DNA of 64,000 nucleotides from Stutzerimonas sp. S1 (GTDB taxonomy: Bacteria; Pseudomonadota; Gammaproteobacteria; Pseudomonadales; Pseudomonadaceae): assembly GCF_025966695.1 (NCBI RefSeq), contig NZ_JAOEIY010000003.1:1-64000 (forward strand). Reading direction: 5' to 3'. The position numbers and the translations under genes are program-made. The number at the start of each line of letters is the position of its first letter. The first letter of the stretch is position 1. Below are positions 30,481-39,027 of this stretch, piece by piece. The notes below the pieces were generated by a model. It saw only the letters and a program-made list of their open reading frames with translations. It ran no database searches and was not told the origin of the DNA.

Positions 30481-31092
30481 TCAGTCTGGTATGGCCAGCT
30501 GGAGGGCGACAGCGAACATCATCGCGGCGACGCCGACATCGATCAGCCGCCAGGTCAGCGGGCGCGCCAGCCAGGGCGCGAGCCAGGCGCCGCCGAGGGC
30601 CAGTGCGAGAAACCAGAGCATCGAGGCGCTGGCGGCGCCCAGCGTATAGGCGCCTGGTGCAGGCTGCTGTGCTCCAAGGGATCCGATCAGCAGCACGGTA
30701 TCGAGATAGACGTGGGGATTGAGCAGCGTCACGGCGAGCGCGGCGAGCAGCACCGCGCGCCGCGAGCGCCGTTCGCCGTTGCCCTGTTGCTGCAGTGCCT
30801 GCGGCTGCACGGCACGGCGCAGCGCCGCGACGCCGTACCACAGCAGGAAGGCCACGCCGCCCCAGCGGGTGATCGCCAGCAGCGTCGAATTCTGCGCCAG
30901 GATCGCCGCGAGGCCGAATACGCCGAGGCTGATCAGGATCGCATCGCAGAGTACGCAGAGGGCGGCGACCGGCAGGTGATGCTCGCGCCGCAGGCTCTGC
31001 GCAAGGACGAAGGCATTCTGCGCGCCGATGGCGACGATCAGTCCGGCGGTGACCGCCAGCCCGTTCAGGTAACTGCTCCAGAGGGTGCCCAT
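30481..31092 (-). CDS. argO: LysE/ArgO family basic amino-acid exporter
   Basis: The ATG at 31092 (MGTLWSSYLNGLAVTAG) yields a 203-residue protein with six hydrophobic segments and the LysE signature GLIVAIGAQNAFVLAQSLRREH and TLLNPHVYLDTVLLIGSLG. It would export arginine or lysine across the inner membrane. It is divergent from argP, the regulator that controls argO in E. coli, and the 92-base spacer holds a 12-bp palindrome. The extended frame to 31212 runs through the argP start and is not used. Confidence 0.9.
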   Translation of the reverse strand: MGTLWSSYLNGLAVTAGLIVAIGAQNAFVLAQSLRREHHLPVAALCVLCDAILISLGVFGLAAILAQNSTLLAITRWGGVAFLLWYGVAALRRAVQPQALQQQGNGERRSRRAVLLAALAVTLLNPHVYLDTVLLIGSLGAQQPAPGAYTLGAASASMLWFLALALGGAWLAPWLARPLTWRLIDVGVAAMMFAVALQLAIPD

Positions 31093-31151
31093 GTTTGCCG
31101 CCTTGTCGAAGTCCAGGCTGGCAGTCTGGGGTGGGGAGGAATATAAGAGAA

Positions 31152-31163
31152 ACGAATATTCGT
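31152..31163. promoter_or_regulatory. Perfect palindrome ACGAATATTCGT in the argO-argP promoter region
   Basis: A 12-bp perfect palindrome lies 22 bases before argP and 60 bases before argO. LysR-type regulators usually bind near their own start, so this is a candidate ArgP operator. Confidence 0.5.
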
Positions 31164-31184
31164 AAACCCTCATTAGGAAAACAA

Positions 31185-32075
31185 ATGTTCGATTACAAAC
31201 TGCTGGCCGCACTGGCGGCGGTGGTCGAGCAGGCGGGCTTCGAACGCGCCGCGGTGGCGCTCGGCCTGTCGCAGTCGGCGGTGTCGCAGCGCATCAAGCT
31301 GCTCGAGGCGCGGCTCGGTCAGCCCGTCCTGCTCCGCATCGTGCCGCCCCAGCCCACCGAGCTGGGCCAGCGTCTGCTCAATCATGTGCAGCAGGTGCGA
31401 CTGCTGGAGCGCGGCCTGCAGGGCCAGGTGCCGGCGCTGGACGAGAACCGCCTGCCCGAACGACTGCGTATCGCGCTCAATGCCGACAGCCTGGCGACCT
31501 GGTGGGCTGAGGCCGTGGCGCCGTTTTGCGCCGAGTACCAGGTACTGCTCGATCATGTGGTGGAAGACCAGGCGGTCGGCCTCAAGCGCATGCGCGCCGG
31601 CGAGGTGGCCGGCTGTGTCTGCGCGGCCGAGCGACCGCTGGCCGGCGCGCGCAGCCAGTATCTGGGTGCGATGCGCTACCGGGCACTGGCCAGTCCGGCG
31701 TTTCACAAGCGTCACCTGGGTGGCGAGCCGAGCGCAGCGACGCTGGCGCGCGCGCCCGCCATCGTGTTCGGTCCGGACGATCGTTTGCAGCATCGCTACA
31801 TGGCTTCGATCGGCGGCGCAGAAGGCTTCATTCACCACCTGTGCCCCTCTTCGGAGGGCTTCGTGCGAATGCTGCAGAGTGGGCTCGGCTGGGGGCTGGT
31901 GCCGGAGTTACAGGTGCGTGGCGAACTCGAGCGCGGGGAACTGGTCGATGTGCTGTCCGGTGCGCCGATCGATGTGCCGCTGTACTGGCATCACTGGCGC
32001 AACGGCGGGGCGCTACTGGACGAGCTGACCCGCCACCTGGTGCGCTGCACCGGGCGGTGGCTGGTAAATGACTGA
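31185..32075 (+). CDS. argP: LysR-family regulator ArgP (IciA)
   Basis: A 296-residue LysR regulator. The N-terminal helix-turn-helix (FDYKLLAALAAVVEQAGFERAAVALGLSQSAVSQRIKLLE) and the next segment RLGQPVLLRIVPPQPTELGQRLL are ArgP-like, followed by the periplasmic-binding-like effector domain. In E. coli ArgP senses lysine and arginine and activates argO. AGGA lies upstream of the ATG at 31185. The exporter gene is divergent, which supports the assignment. Confidence 0.92.
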   Translation: MFDYKLLAALAAVVEQAGFERAAVALGLSQSAVSQRIKLLEARLGQPVLLRIVPPQPTELGQRLLNHVQQVRLLERGLQGQVPALDENRLPERLRIALNADSLATWWAEAVAPFCAEYQVLLDHVVEDQAVGLKRMRAGEVAGCVCAAERPLAGARSQYLGAMRYRALASPAFHKRHLGGEPSAATLARAPAIVFGPDDRLQHRYMASIGGAEGFIHHLCPSSEGFVRMLQSGLGWGLVPELQVRGELERGELVDVLSGAPIDVPLYWHHWRNGGALLDELTRHLVRCTGRWLVND

Positions 32076-32077
32076 GG

Positions 32078-32356
32078 TCAGGCGATGACGCGTTGACCGC
32101 GATAGATGCGTACCGTCGTCGCGTCATGAGCCGCTGTCTTGGGCGTCGGCTTCGCGGCCGGTTCAGCTAGCTGGTCGGTGAGGCGGGCGAGTTGGCGTCC
32201 GAGTTCGCGAGTCTGCTCGTCGGTGGAGCGCAGGCAGCCGCTTAGCATCGTGATGATGGCGTCGGGCTGATCGAGGTGTATATCCAGCTGTTGCTCATCA
32301 CGCAGCCTGCGGCGCAGGTTGCGCATGCAATCGAGAACCGCCTTGTTCAACTCCAT
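32078..32356 (-). CDS. Small hypothetical protein
   Basis: A 92-residue hydrophilic protein (MELNKAVLDCMRNLRRRLRDEQQLDIHL and TDEQTRELGRQLARLTDQLAE) that is largely helical and ends with RIYRGQRVIA. The ATG at 32356 is preferred, with GGGGA upstream, over an in-frame start at 32392. I have only a vague recollection of similar uncharacterised Pseudomonas proteins. It is convergent with argP, two bases past its stop. Confidence 0.7.
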   Translation of the reverse strand: MELNKAVLDCMRNLRRRLRDEQQLDIHLDQPDAIITMLSGCLRSTDEQTRELGRQLARLTDQLAEPAAKPTPKTAAHDATTVRIYRGQRVIA

Positions 32357-32709
32357 GGTGTGTTCCCCGTGCTTGGCCCTAAGGCCCGACATCCCTGTCG
32401 GAAGTGTCTATCCGCTGGCGAAGGGATCAGAGCAACAGGCATACCAACTTTGCCGGGCACGCTGCCAGGCTGTCGCTGCGACCGGTGAGAGGCCCGAATA
32501 GCGCGGCGTACGCCACGATATCCGCAAGTACTCGCCTCGCGCCGGGCGGCGCTGGCGGCAAGCCGGCATGCACCGAGATGCGTGTTGTCCGGTGCGTGAT
32601 GCCTTATCGCGGTGCATTGGCTGGACGTGCTGTCGGCCGCTGATGCGCCACATTCGAATCGTTATACTGCGCGCTGTTTATTCGCTTCGCGCCACCCGGA
32701 AGGTACCCC
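32357..32709. other. 353-base intergenic region with probable promoter
   Basis: Short overlapping frames here lack coding character. TATACT at 32663-32668 may be the -10 box of the following coiled-coil gene; no good -35 element is seen. The region must also hold the promoter of the divergent small gene. Confidence 0.5.
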
Positions 32710-33588
32710 ATGCGCAACGATGCTCACGACGAACTGGACCATATCCCCAGCCTTACCGCTGGCCGTGATCGCGAGGAGCCGTATCCGGCCCCCGATCTCG
32801 AGCCGATCCAGAAGCCGCTGAGTGAGCGCAGCGATTCCTCTCGCTCGCGCCAGAAGCGTCGCTCGGCCGGCACGGCGCCACTGTGGGTGCTGGTGATCGT
32901 GCTGCTGGTCAGTCTGGGGGCCTTCAGCTGGTGGAGCTTCCAGCGCATGGCGGCACTGGAACTGCAGCTGGTCGCTACCCAGGACAGCTTCGCCCGTATC
33001 AGCGAGGACGCCGCGGGACGGCTGCAAGACATCTCCGGCAAGGTCGTGGCGACCGAGTCCAACGTCACGACCGAGAGCGAGGCGGTGAAGCTGCGTATCA
33101 AGCAGCTCGAGCAGCAGGTGATCGAGCTGACGCGCAAGCAGCAGGCCTTCGCCACCGAACAGCAGAGTCTGGCGGGCAAGCAGGGTAATCAGGACCAGCG
33201 CCTGCAGGAGCAGAGCAAGCGCCTGGAAACGCTGGGCGGCGAGCTGCGTTCCCAGCAGGAGTCCGGCGCCGCGCTGGCGGCGAATCTGAAGAGTCTGAGC
33301 AGCGAGCAGGCAGCGCTGAAGACCGCAATCGGTGCGCGAGACAATCTGGCCGCCACGGTGGAGACGCTGAGCAAGGATGTTGCCGCACTGAAGCAACGTG
33401 GCAATCCGAGCCAGGCTATCAGCCGGCTGGAGCAGGATCTGCTGGTGCTGCGCAGCGAGCTGGAAAACCGTCCGGCGGCAAGCTCCAGTACCGCCGAGTT
33501 CGACGCATTCCGTGCCCAGGTGACCCGCAACATCAACGCCATCCAGAGCCAGATCGCCAATCTGCAAGGGCAGATCGACGCCCGCTGA
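32710..33588 (+). CDS. Single-span membrane protein with long coiled coil
   Basis: A 292-residue protein: a polar proline-containing N-terminus with a basic patch (SRSRQKRRS), one membrane helix at about 58-76 (PLWVLVIVLLVSLGAFSWW) and then about 215 residues of heptad-rich coiled coil (IKQLEQQVIELTRKQQAF, LEQDLLVLRSELENR). By the positive-inside rule the coiled coil is periplasmic. GGAAGG lies upstream of the ATG. It resembles uncharacterised Pseudomonas envelope proteins; the function is unknown. Confidence 0.8.
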   Translation: MRNDAHDELDHIPSLTAGRDREEPYPAPDLEPIQKPLSERSDSSRSRQKRRSAGTAPLWVLVIVLLVSLGAFSWWSFQRMAALELQLVATQDSFARISEDAAGRLQDISGKVVATESNVTTESEAVKLRIKQLEQQVIELTRKQQAFATEQQSLAGKQGNQDQRLQEQSKRLETLGGELRSQQESGAALAANLKSLSSEQAALKTAIGARDNLAATVETLSKDVAALKQRGNPSQAISRLEQDLLVLRSELENRPAASSSTAEFDAFRAQVTRNINAIQSQIANLQGQIDAR

Positions 33589-33927
33589 TTGCGCGCGGCG
33601 CTGGCGAGCCTTTCGCCGGCGCCGCGGCTGCCGCCCCAGAGCGGCGCTCGCAGCGCTCCATTGCGCTGCTCTTTCCACCCGTTCATCCCGCGCCAGGCCC
33701 GTGTGTCCTGCCGCTCCTTTTTGCGCGCGTTTTCCGGGAATTTTGTCGGGGCACTTGTCCTGGCTCAAAGGATTGATGGCCAAGGGCTATTAGCATCGGC
33801 CCGTGTCAATCGATACCGGGGCGCCGGATGCGCCACCGATGAGGTACTGATGTCGGACGGAATGGCTGCGCTGGTAGCGATCCGTGACGTCGGCGAAAAT
33901 ATTCCCTGCCGTGGGTAAAACAATAAG
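33589..33927. other. 339-base intergenic region with a GC-rich hairpin
   Basis: GGCGCTGGCGA (33597-33607) pairs with TCGCCGGCGCC (33613-33623), with one wobble, just after the coiled-coil gene; no T run follows, so it is a weak terminator at best. The rest carries no gene I can support. Confidence 0.5.
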
Positions 33928-35124
33928 ATGCCTTCCCTGATCGATCTGCTTCGCTCTCGCCTGGTAACCCTGTTGCCCAGCGAGCTGAAAACCAGTGAAC
34001 TGCCCCATCTGCTGACGCCGATACGTCACCCCATGCTGCTCTGTCAGCGCCGGGCCATGCTGATCGTCGATCGGGTGCGCCTGTTCGCCTTCCTCTTCGC
34101 CGTGCTCACGCCGCTGTGGAGCATCATCGACCTGATGGTCTTCGACACGCCGCTGTGGCTGCGTCTGGCGGGCTTCCGCCTGATGGCCTGCCTGGCCTTC
34201 ACCTGGCTGCTGCTGTTCTACCGGCCCAGTGGCAACCTGCTTGATGCCTATCGCGCCATCGCGATCCTCTTCGCCATCCCGACGGTGTTCTACATCGCGT
34301 CGCACACGCTGCTGGGCACCTATCAGCTGGCGCAGTTCTCCGCCGTGGTCGGCGCAGGCTATGCGTTTCTGCCGTTCGTGCTGATGGCCGGCCTGACGAT
34401 CTTTCCGCTGACGCTGATCGAAAGCGTGGTGCTCGGGCTGCTGCTTCTGCTGGCGCAGGCGCTGGCCGGCTATCTGAGCTGGGCGACGCTGAACTGGCCG
34501 TCCTTTGCCGGTGCGTTCTGGTTGCTGATCCTGATTGCCGGCGTCGCCAGCCTGGCCGGCATGAGCCAGCTGGCCTTCATGATCGCGCTGGTGCGCCAGG
34601 CGATCCGTGATCCGCTGACCGGCATCTTCTCGCGCGGTAGCGGCGAGGAAATCCTGCGCCTGCAATGGGATTCGGCGCAGCGCAACAACAGCCCGCTGGC
34701 GCTGGCCTTCATCGATCTGGATCACTTCAAGGCGATCAACGACAACCACGGGCACGAGGCCGGTGACGCGGTGCTGCGCGATGCCGCGCGTAGCTTGCTC
34801 AACACCCTGCGCGGCTCTGACAGCCTGGTGCGCTGGGGCGGCGAGGAGTTTCTGCTGATCATGCCGGACACCGACATGCAGCAGGCACACCGCGCGCTGG
34901 CCCGGCTGGTCGGCAACGGCCTGGGCGTGCGTCCCGATGGCCAGCCGCTCACCGCCAGCATCGGTCTGTCCGAGCGGCAGGCGGATGCCTCGCTGGACCA
35001 TCGTCAGCTGCTGGAGCTGGCTGACCACCGCATGTATCTGGCCAAATCCGCGGGCCGCAATCGCCTGCATGGACACGCCGGCTGCTACGTGCCGCAGGGC
35101 GGACTGGCGGGGCTGGAAGGTTAG
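33928..35124 (+). CDS. Membrane-bound diguanylate cyclase (GGEEF)
   Basis: The 398-residue protein has six predicted membrane helices between about 48 and 225 forming a MASE-like sensor, then a GGDEF domain from DPLTGIFSRGSGEEILRLQ with FIDLDHFKAINDNHGHEAGD and the active-site motif GGEEF, and the C-terminal ADHRMYLAKSAGRNR. It is expected to make c-di-GMP. No EAL domain is present, and an inhibitory RxxD site is not obvious. The ribosome-binding signal is weak. It ends four bases before the pncB stop on the other strand. Confidence 0.9.
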   Translation: MPSLIDLLRSRLVTLLPSELKTSELPHLLTPIRHPMLLCQRRAMLIVDRVRLFAFLFAVLTPLWSIIDLMVFDTPLWLRLAGFRLMACLAFTWLLLFYRPSGNLLDAYRAIAILFAIPTVFYIASHTLLGTYQLAQFSAVVGAGYAFLPFVLMAGLTIFPLTLIESVVLGLLLLLAQALAGYLSWATLNWPSFAGAFWLLILIAGVASLAGMSQLAFMIALVRQAIRDPLTGIFSRGSGEEILRLQWDSAQRNNSPLALAFIDLDHFKAINDNHGHEAGDAVLRDAARSLLNTLRGSDSLVRWGGEEFLLIMPDTDMQQAHRALARLVGNGLGVRPDGQPLTASIGLSERQADASLDHRQLLELADHRMYLAKSAGRNRLHGHAGCYVPQGGLAGLEG

Positions 35125-35127
35125 CGT

Positions 35128-36327
35128 TCAGTTGCCGGGCATCGCGAACACGTGGCGCAGGTAACTGACGAAGGCCGGATCGCGGCACATGGTCTTGCCT
35201 GGCGAGTCGGAAATCTTCGCCACCGGCTGGCCGTTGCAGGCGGTCATCTTGATCACCATGTTGGTCGGTTCCACGCCCGCAATGTCACAGGTCAGGCCGG
35301 TGCCGATACCGAAGCTAGGCTGGCAGCGTCCGGCCAGGGCGCGGTAGATGGCTAGCGCTTTGGGCAGGTCGAGGCCGTCGGAAAACACCAGCTGACGTGT
35401 TTGCGGGTCGATGCCCAGGCTGCGGTAGTGCGCGATGGCTTTTTCCGCCCAGAGCAGCGGATCGCCCGAGTCGTGGCGCAGGCCGTCGAACAGCTTGGCG
35501 AAGTACAGATCGAAATCGCGCAGGAAGGCATCCATGCTGATGCAGTCGGTCAGCGCGATGCCCAGCGCGCCGCGATACTCGCGAACCCAGCAGTCCAGTG
35601 CCGCGCGCTGACTGTCGATCAGCCGCGGGCCGAGCTGCTGGTGCGCCATGATCCATTCGTGGGCCATGGTGCCCATCGGCCGGAGGCCGAGTACGCGTGC
35701 CAGGTGCACGTTGCTGGTGCCGACGAAATCCCCCGGAAATGCCTCTGCCAGCCGCTCCACCACTGCAGCCTGCACGGCGAAGGAGAAGCGCCGGCGCGTG
35801 CCGAAATCGGCCAGTTTGAAGCCGGCGAGTTCCCCGTCGTTGGCGTGCTCGCGTAGCCAGGCGAACTTTTCGTTCAGCCGATCCTGGGCCTGCTCCAGCG
35901 TTACCTGCGGATACCGCGAACGGTTGCGCACCTCGCTGATGATCGCCAGCAGTGGCACCTCGAAGAGGATCACGTGTAGCCAGGGCCCACGCAGATAGAC
36001 CACCAGTTCGCCGGCCTCGACCTCGACGCGCAGATAACGCAGGTCGAAACGGAACAGGCCGAGGAACCGGATGAAGTCCGGTTGCATGTAGGGGATCTGT
36101 TCGAGGAACGCCAGCTCCTCGTCGGTCATCGCCAGTTCGGCTAGCGCCTCGATCTGCGCGCGCACGTCGTTCAGATACGGGCTCAGGTCTTCGGTCGAGC
36201 GGCAGCGGAACGCCCATTCCACCTCCGCATTGGGGTAGTGGTGCAATACCGCCTGCATCATCGTGAATTTGTAGAAATCGGTGTCCAGGAGGCTCTGGAC
36301 GATGCGATCGCTGAAGGCACGGCTCAT
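35128..36327 (-). CDS. pncB: Nicotinate phosphoribosyltransferase
   Basis: A 399-residue enzyme. The start [37 protein letters not shown], the catalytic region [12 protein letters not shown] and the [13 protein letters not shown] phosphate site are those of PncB. It makes nicotinate mononucleotide from nicotinate and PRPP with ATP for NAD salvage. AGGAG at six bases supports the ATG at 36327. It is monocistronic; the neighbouring pncA or nadE genes found in some pseudomonads are not here. Confidence 0.96.
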   Translation of the reverse strand: MSRAFSDRIVQSLLDTDFYKFTMMQAVLHHYPNAEVEWAFRCRSTEDLSPYLNDVRAQIEALAELAMTDEELAFLEQIPYMQPDFIRFLGLFRFDLRYLRVEVEAGELVVYLRGPWLHVILFEVPLLAIISEVRNRSRYPQVTLEQAQDRLNEKFAWLREHANDGELAGFKLADFGTRRRFSFAVQAAVVERLAEAFPGDFVGTSNVHLARVLGLRPMGTMAHEWIMAHQQLGPRLIDSQRAALDCWVREYRGALGIALTDCISMDAFLRDFDLYFAKLFDGLRHDSGDPLLWAEKAIAHYRSLGIDPQTRQLVFSDGLDLPKALAIYRALAGRCQPSFGIGTGLTCDIAGVEPTNMVIKMTACNGQPVAKISDSPGKTMCRDPAFVSYLRHVFAMPGN

Positions 36328-36656
36328 GGACGGCTCCTGGGGCGGGTTGTTATGCAGCAACACCTTGCCGTTTCCGCGGGAGTCCGCGCAAGCCGAGTGC
36401 ACTGGCGAGTGGAATATCAGTCGTCGACTTTAGATTTGAAGCGAACTTGTTCCTTGGCCTTTTATCCAGATGGAAGTAAATGGAGATTTGCAGTCAGGGT
36501 GCTATGAGGAAATAAAGAGTTATGCAGCTTAGTTGCTATGGGTGTTTTTTGTTTGTCGAATTTCGTACAGCGAATGGCCGGGTTCTAAGTTTTTAGGATT
36601 TATAAAACCAAAAAAGGCAAGGGTGGTTGCCCTTGCCTTTTTCTGCCGCCGCTTAG
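36328..36656. other. 329-base low-GC intergenic region
   Basis: Between pncB and the KGG gene. Base composition is noticeably AT-richer than elsewhere (36410-36610). It contains a terminator at its right end and probably the pncB promoter. No gene is supported. Confidence 0.55.
36611..36642 (-). terminator. Terminator of the KGG-repeat gene
   Basis: AAAGGCAAGGG (36613-36623) pairs with CCCTTGCCTTT (36630-36640). On the minus strand, read after the KGG gene stop, it is followed by a run of T. Confidence 0.92.
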
Positions 36657-36827
36657 TTAGCTGCTGCGACCGCCGCCGTGGCTGTTCTGACCACCTTTGC
36701 GGCCTGCTTCGGAGGCCTTCTCGCGGTCATTGGCGAAGTTGCCGCCGCTGTTGTGTCCGCCTTTGCGGCCGGCTTCGGATGCTTTCTCTCGATCGTTAGC
36801 GAAGTTGCCAGGGTTGTTATTTGCCAT
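36657..36827 (-). CDS. KGG-motif stress-induced small protein (YciG/con-10 type)
   Basis: A 56-residue, very hydrophilic protein beginning MANNNPGNFANDREKASEAG. It consists of two nearly identical 18-residue units, residues 7-24 and 29-46, each ending in RKGG, then a Gly/Ser tail. This is the KGG (stress-induced bacterial acidophilic repeat) motif. GAGGAG lies eight bases before the ATG. Such proteins are abundant and disordered in stationary phase or under osmotic stress in other bacteria; E. coli YciG affects motility. It is easily missed because it is shorter than 60 codons. Confidence 0.93.
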   Translation of the reverse strand: MANNNPGNFANDREKASEAGRKGGHNSGGNFANDREKASEAGRKGGQNSHGGGRSS

Positions 36828-37068
36828 GTCTTTTTCTCCTCAAAGTGGATAGAGACGTTGGGAAAGGGCTGGCGAGAGAGAGTCACCAGCCTTCTATGTT
36901 TCAGAGGAGACATTGCGCAGGTAGTTTCAACGAAGCACATGACGACGGACGAATGGTTTTCCCTATATAAACTGGGACTATGGCGCAGTGAAATTACAGC
37001 GAAACGGCAGTTGTAACTTGTGTCATTCCGCAAACGGGTTCGCTCAGTCGCGCGTGTCTTTTCTGGGT

Positions 37069-37302
37069 TCAGGCCGCCAGGGCCAGCCGCCGCTGGGCGA
37101 GCAGGCGCATGACGTAGCCGATCTTCAGTGCCGTCGGGCCGAGAATGACCAGGGCATGGGCTGTGACCACGACGGGCAGGCTCAGCCGCTGGTCGATCAG
37201 GTAGGCGCCACTCACACCCAGCAGCAGAAGCAGCAGGCCGCCGAGCATCAGCGCGTTGGCCAGGTGGAGCAAGTGGTGTGGGTTGTCATTGCGATGGAGC
37301 AT
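37069..37302 (-). CDS. ppyR: PpyR-type small transmembrane regulator
   Basis: A 77-residue protein with two membrane helices (about 14-33 and 41-62) separated by LIDQRLSL, ending in GPTALKIGYVMRLLAQRRL. This matches PpyR, reported in P. aeruginosa as affecting psl and pyoverdine expression. The ATG at 37302 has GGAGG at a spacing of eight; a GTG at 37311 directly abuts the GGAGG and is unlikely. It follows the flavohaemoprotein gene by 57 bases on the same strand, as ppyR follows fhp in P. aeruginosa. Confidence 0.88.
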   Translation of the reverse strand: MLHRNDNPHHLLHLANALMLGGLLLLLLGVSGAYLIDQRLSLPVVVTAHALVILGPTALKIGYVMRLLAQRRLALAA

Positions 37303-37359
37303 TGCAAGCACCTCCGAAAAATCGGGGAGGGAGCCCGCCGAAGCGGGCTCGGGGATTGA

Positions 37360-38538
37360 TCACTCGAGTGCGCTGGCGGGACCGAAGAACTCGTAGCGGG
37401 TCTGCTGTTCCGGCACGCCGAGCGAGCGGAGCTGGCGCTTGACCGTCGCCATGAAGGGTTTCGGGCCGAGGAAGTAGGCGTCCACGTCGCGGTTGGCCGG
37501 CAGCCACTCGGCCAGGCGATCTTCGGTCAGCTGGCCGATCGCGTCCGGTGCGGCGGCGTCGCCTTCGTGTTCGTCATAGCAATAGAAGCGCTTGAGCTGC
37601 GCATGGCGTTCGGCCAGGTGGTCGACGGCCTTGCGGAAGGCATGCACGCCGGTGTTGCGCGCGCAGTGGATGAAGTGCACCGGTCGCGAACTGCCCAGCG
37701 CGGCTTCGAGCATCGCCAGTGTCGGCGTGATGCCGACACCACCACTGATCAGCACCAGCGGCTTGTTGCCGGGCTGCAGGGTGAAGTCGCCGGCCGGGGC
37801 GAACAGCTCCACCAGCGCGCCTTCGGCCATTGCATGCAGCGCGTTGGACACCACGCCGCCGGGTTCGCGCTTGACGCTGATGCGGTACTCGTGGCCATTG
37901 CTCGCCGCCGACAGGGAGTAGTTGCGGCGCACTTCCTCGCCGTCGATCTGCAGGCGCAGGCCGATGTACTGGCCGGGCAGAAAGTCCATCAACGGACCGC
38001 CGTCCTCGGGCTGCAGGTGGAACGAGGTGATTTCGTCACTCTCCGCCACCTTGCGTGCGATGCGGAAGCGCCGCGCGCCACGCCAGCCGCCTGGCGCCTC
38101 GGCTTTGGCCTGGTAGAGCTGTTCCTCGTTGCCGATGAGGATGTCGGCCAGCTGCTGATAGGCGGCGGCCCAGGCGTCGATGACCGCGTCGGTGGCGATC
38201 TCCTCGCCGAGTACCTCGCGAATGGCGCGCAGCAGGCACGAGCCGACGATCGGATAGTGCTCGGGAAGAACCTGCAGGGCGACGTGTTTGTTGATGATCT
38301 GCGCCACCAGGCCGCCAAGCTGGTCGAGCTGGTCAATGTGCCGGGCATACATCAGCACGCCGTTGGCCAGGGCGCGTGGCTGGTCGCCGCTGGCCTGATG
38401 CGCCTGGTTGAACAGCGGACGTACTTCGGGATGTTCGCTCAGCATCAGGTTGTAGAAATGCGTGGTCAGCGCCTCGCCGCCGCTTTCCAGCAGCGGCACG
38501 GTGGCTTTGATCAGGGCACGTTGTTCAGCGCAAAGCAT
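37360..38538 (-). CDS. fhp: Flavohaemoprotein, nitric oxide dioxygenase
   Basis: The ATG at 38538 (MLCAEQRALIKATVPLLESGGE) has AGGAG at seven bases and gives a 392-residue protein. The globin domain (1-140) has the proximal His in NKHVALQVLPEHYPIVG, and the FAD/NAD reductase has RNYSLSAA for FAD and ISGGVGITPTLAML for NAD. It oxidises nitric oxide to nitrate with oxygen and NADH. No FhpR regulator lies next to it; instead the upstream region carries a long palindrome and an Anr-like site. Confidence 0.97.
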   Translation of the reverse strand: MLCAEQRALIKATVPLLESGGEALTTHFYNLMLSEHPEVRPLFNQAHQASGDQPRALANGVLMYARHIDQLDQLGGLVAQIINKHVALQVLPEHYPIVGSCLLRAIREVLGEEIATDAVIDAWAAAYQQLADILIGNEEQLYQAKAEAPGGWRGARRFRIARKVAESDEITSFHLQPEDGGPLMDFLPGQYIGLRLQIDGEEVRRNYSLSAASNGHEYRISVKREPGGVVSNALHAMAEGALVELFAPAGDFTLQPGNKPLVLISGGVGITPTLAMLEAALGSSRPVHFIHCARNTGVHAFRKAVDHLAERHAQLKRFYCYDEHEGDAAAPDAIGQLTEDRLAEWLPANRDVDAYFLGPKPFMATVKRQLRSLGVPEQQTRYEFFGPASALE

Positions 38539-38629
38539 GGGTAGCTCCTCAATTGGGAAGGTTGCCGTCACGGCTGGCGAGTCGGCTTTGTCTACCCAGG
38601 TGCTTTCAACAATCGTTCCAGCTTCAGAA

Positions 38630-38643
38630 TTGACGCAGATCAA
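38630..38643. promoter_or_regulatory. Anr/Fnr-like box upstream of fhp
   Basis: TTGAC-GCAG-ATCAA differs at one position from the consensus TTGAT-N4-ATCAA. It is about 92-105 bases before the fhp start. Confidence 0.5.
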
Positions 38644-38659
38644 GGTTTGTAGCGCAGGC

Positions 38660-38701
38660 ATGGTGAATAGAACCCTGGAAATCCAGGGTTTCATCCACCA
38701 T
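38660..38701. promoter_or_regulatory. 42-bp palindrome between fhp and the DUF2188 gene
   Basis: The core is a perfect inverted repeat (AACCCTGGA, AA spacer, TCCAGGGTT; 38671-38690). Outward, ATGGTG (38660-38665) matches CACCAT (38696-38701), so 17 of 20 positions in each arm pair. There is no T run, and it lies between divergent genes, so an operator is more likely than a terminator. Confidence 0.7.
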
Positions 38702-38795
38702 CAGGGTCATAATCACCGTGATTGTTTCTCTGAACCCTGCGCCCGGCAGCGCCTCTCAGAAGGTGTGCGATGAAGACTATGCAGCCGGAGGCGTT

Positions 38796-39020
38796 ATGCA
38801 GAACTACCACATCACCCGGGAAGGCGAGCGTTGGTTGCTCAGGGAGGAGGGCGATCGGCGCGTACTGATCGAAACCGCGAGTCGGGACGAGATCCTGCGC
38901 GAGGCGCGCGACTACATGAAGTTGCGCACGGCTATGGTGAGGGTTCATGGCGATGACGGCGGTGTCGAGGAAGAGCACCGCTATCCTGAGGAACAGAATC
39001 CGCTCGCCAGCCGGGGGTGA
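38796..39020 (+). CDS. DUF2188-like small protein
   Basis: A 74-residue protein with the pattern YHITREGERWLLREEGDRRVLIETASRDEILREARDYMKLRTAMVRVHGDDGGVEEEH, like DUF2188 domains (a small alpha-beta fold of unknown function). GGAGG five bases before the ATG at 38796 supports this start. It is divergent from fhp and convergent with pyk, seven bases from the pyk stop codon. The assignment rests on pattern memory alone. Confidence 0.72.
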   Translation: MQNYHITREGERWLLREEGDRRVLIETASRDEILREARDYMKLRTAMVRVHGDDGGVEEEHRYPEEQNPLASRG

Positions 39021-39027
39021 GCGGCGC

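Noticed and set aside
32404-32643. 79-codon frame upstream of the coiled-coil gene
   Set aside because: No ribosome site or recognisable domain; overlapping frames in all readings indicate non-coding GC-rich DNA.
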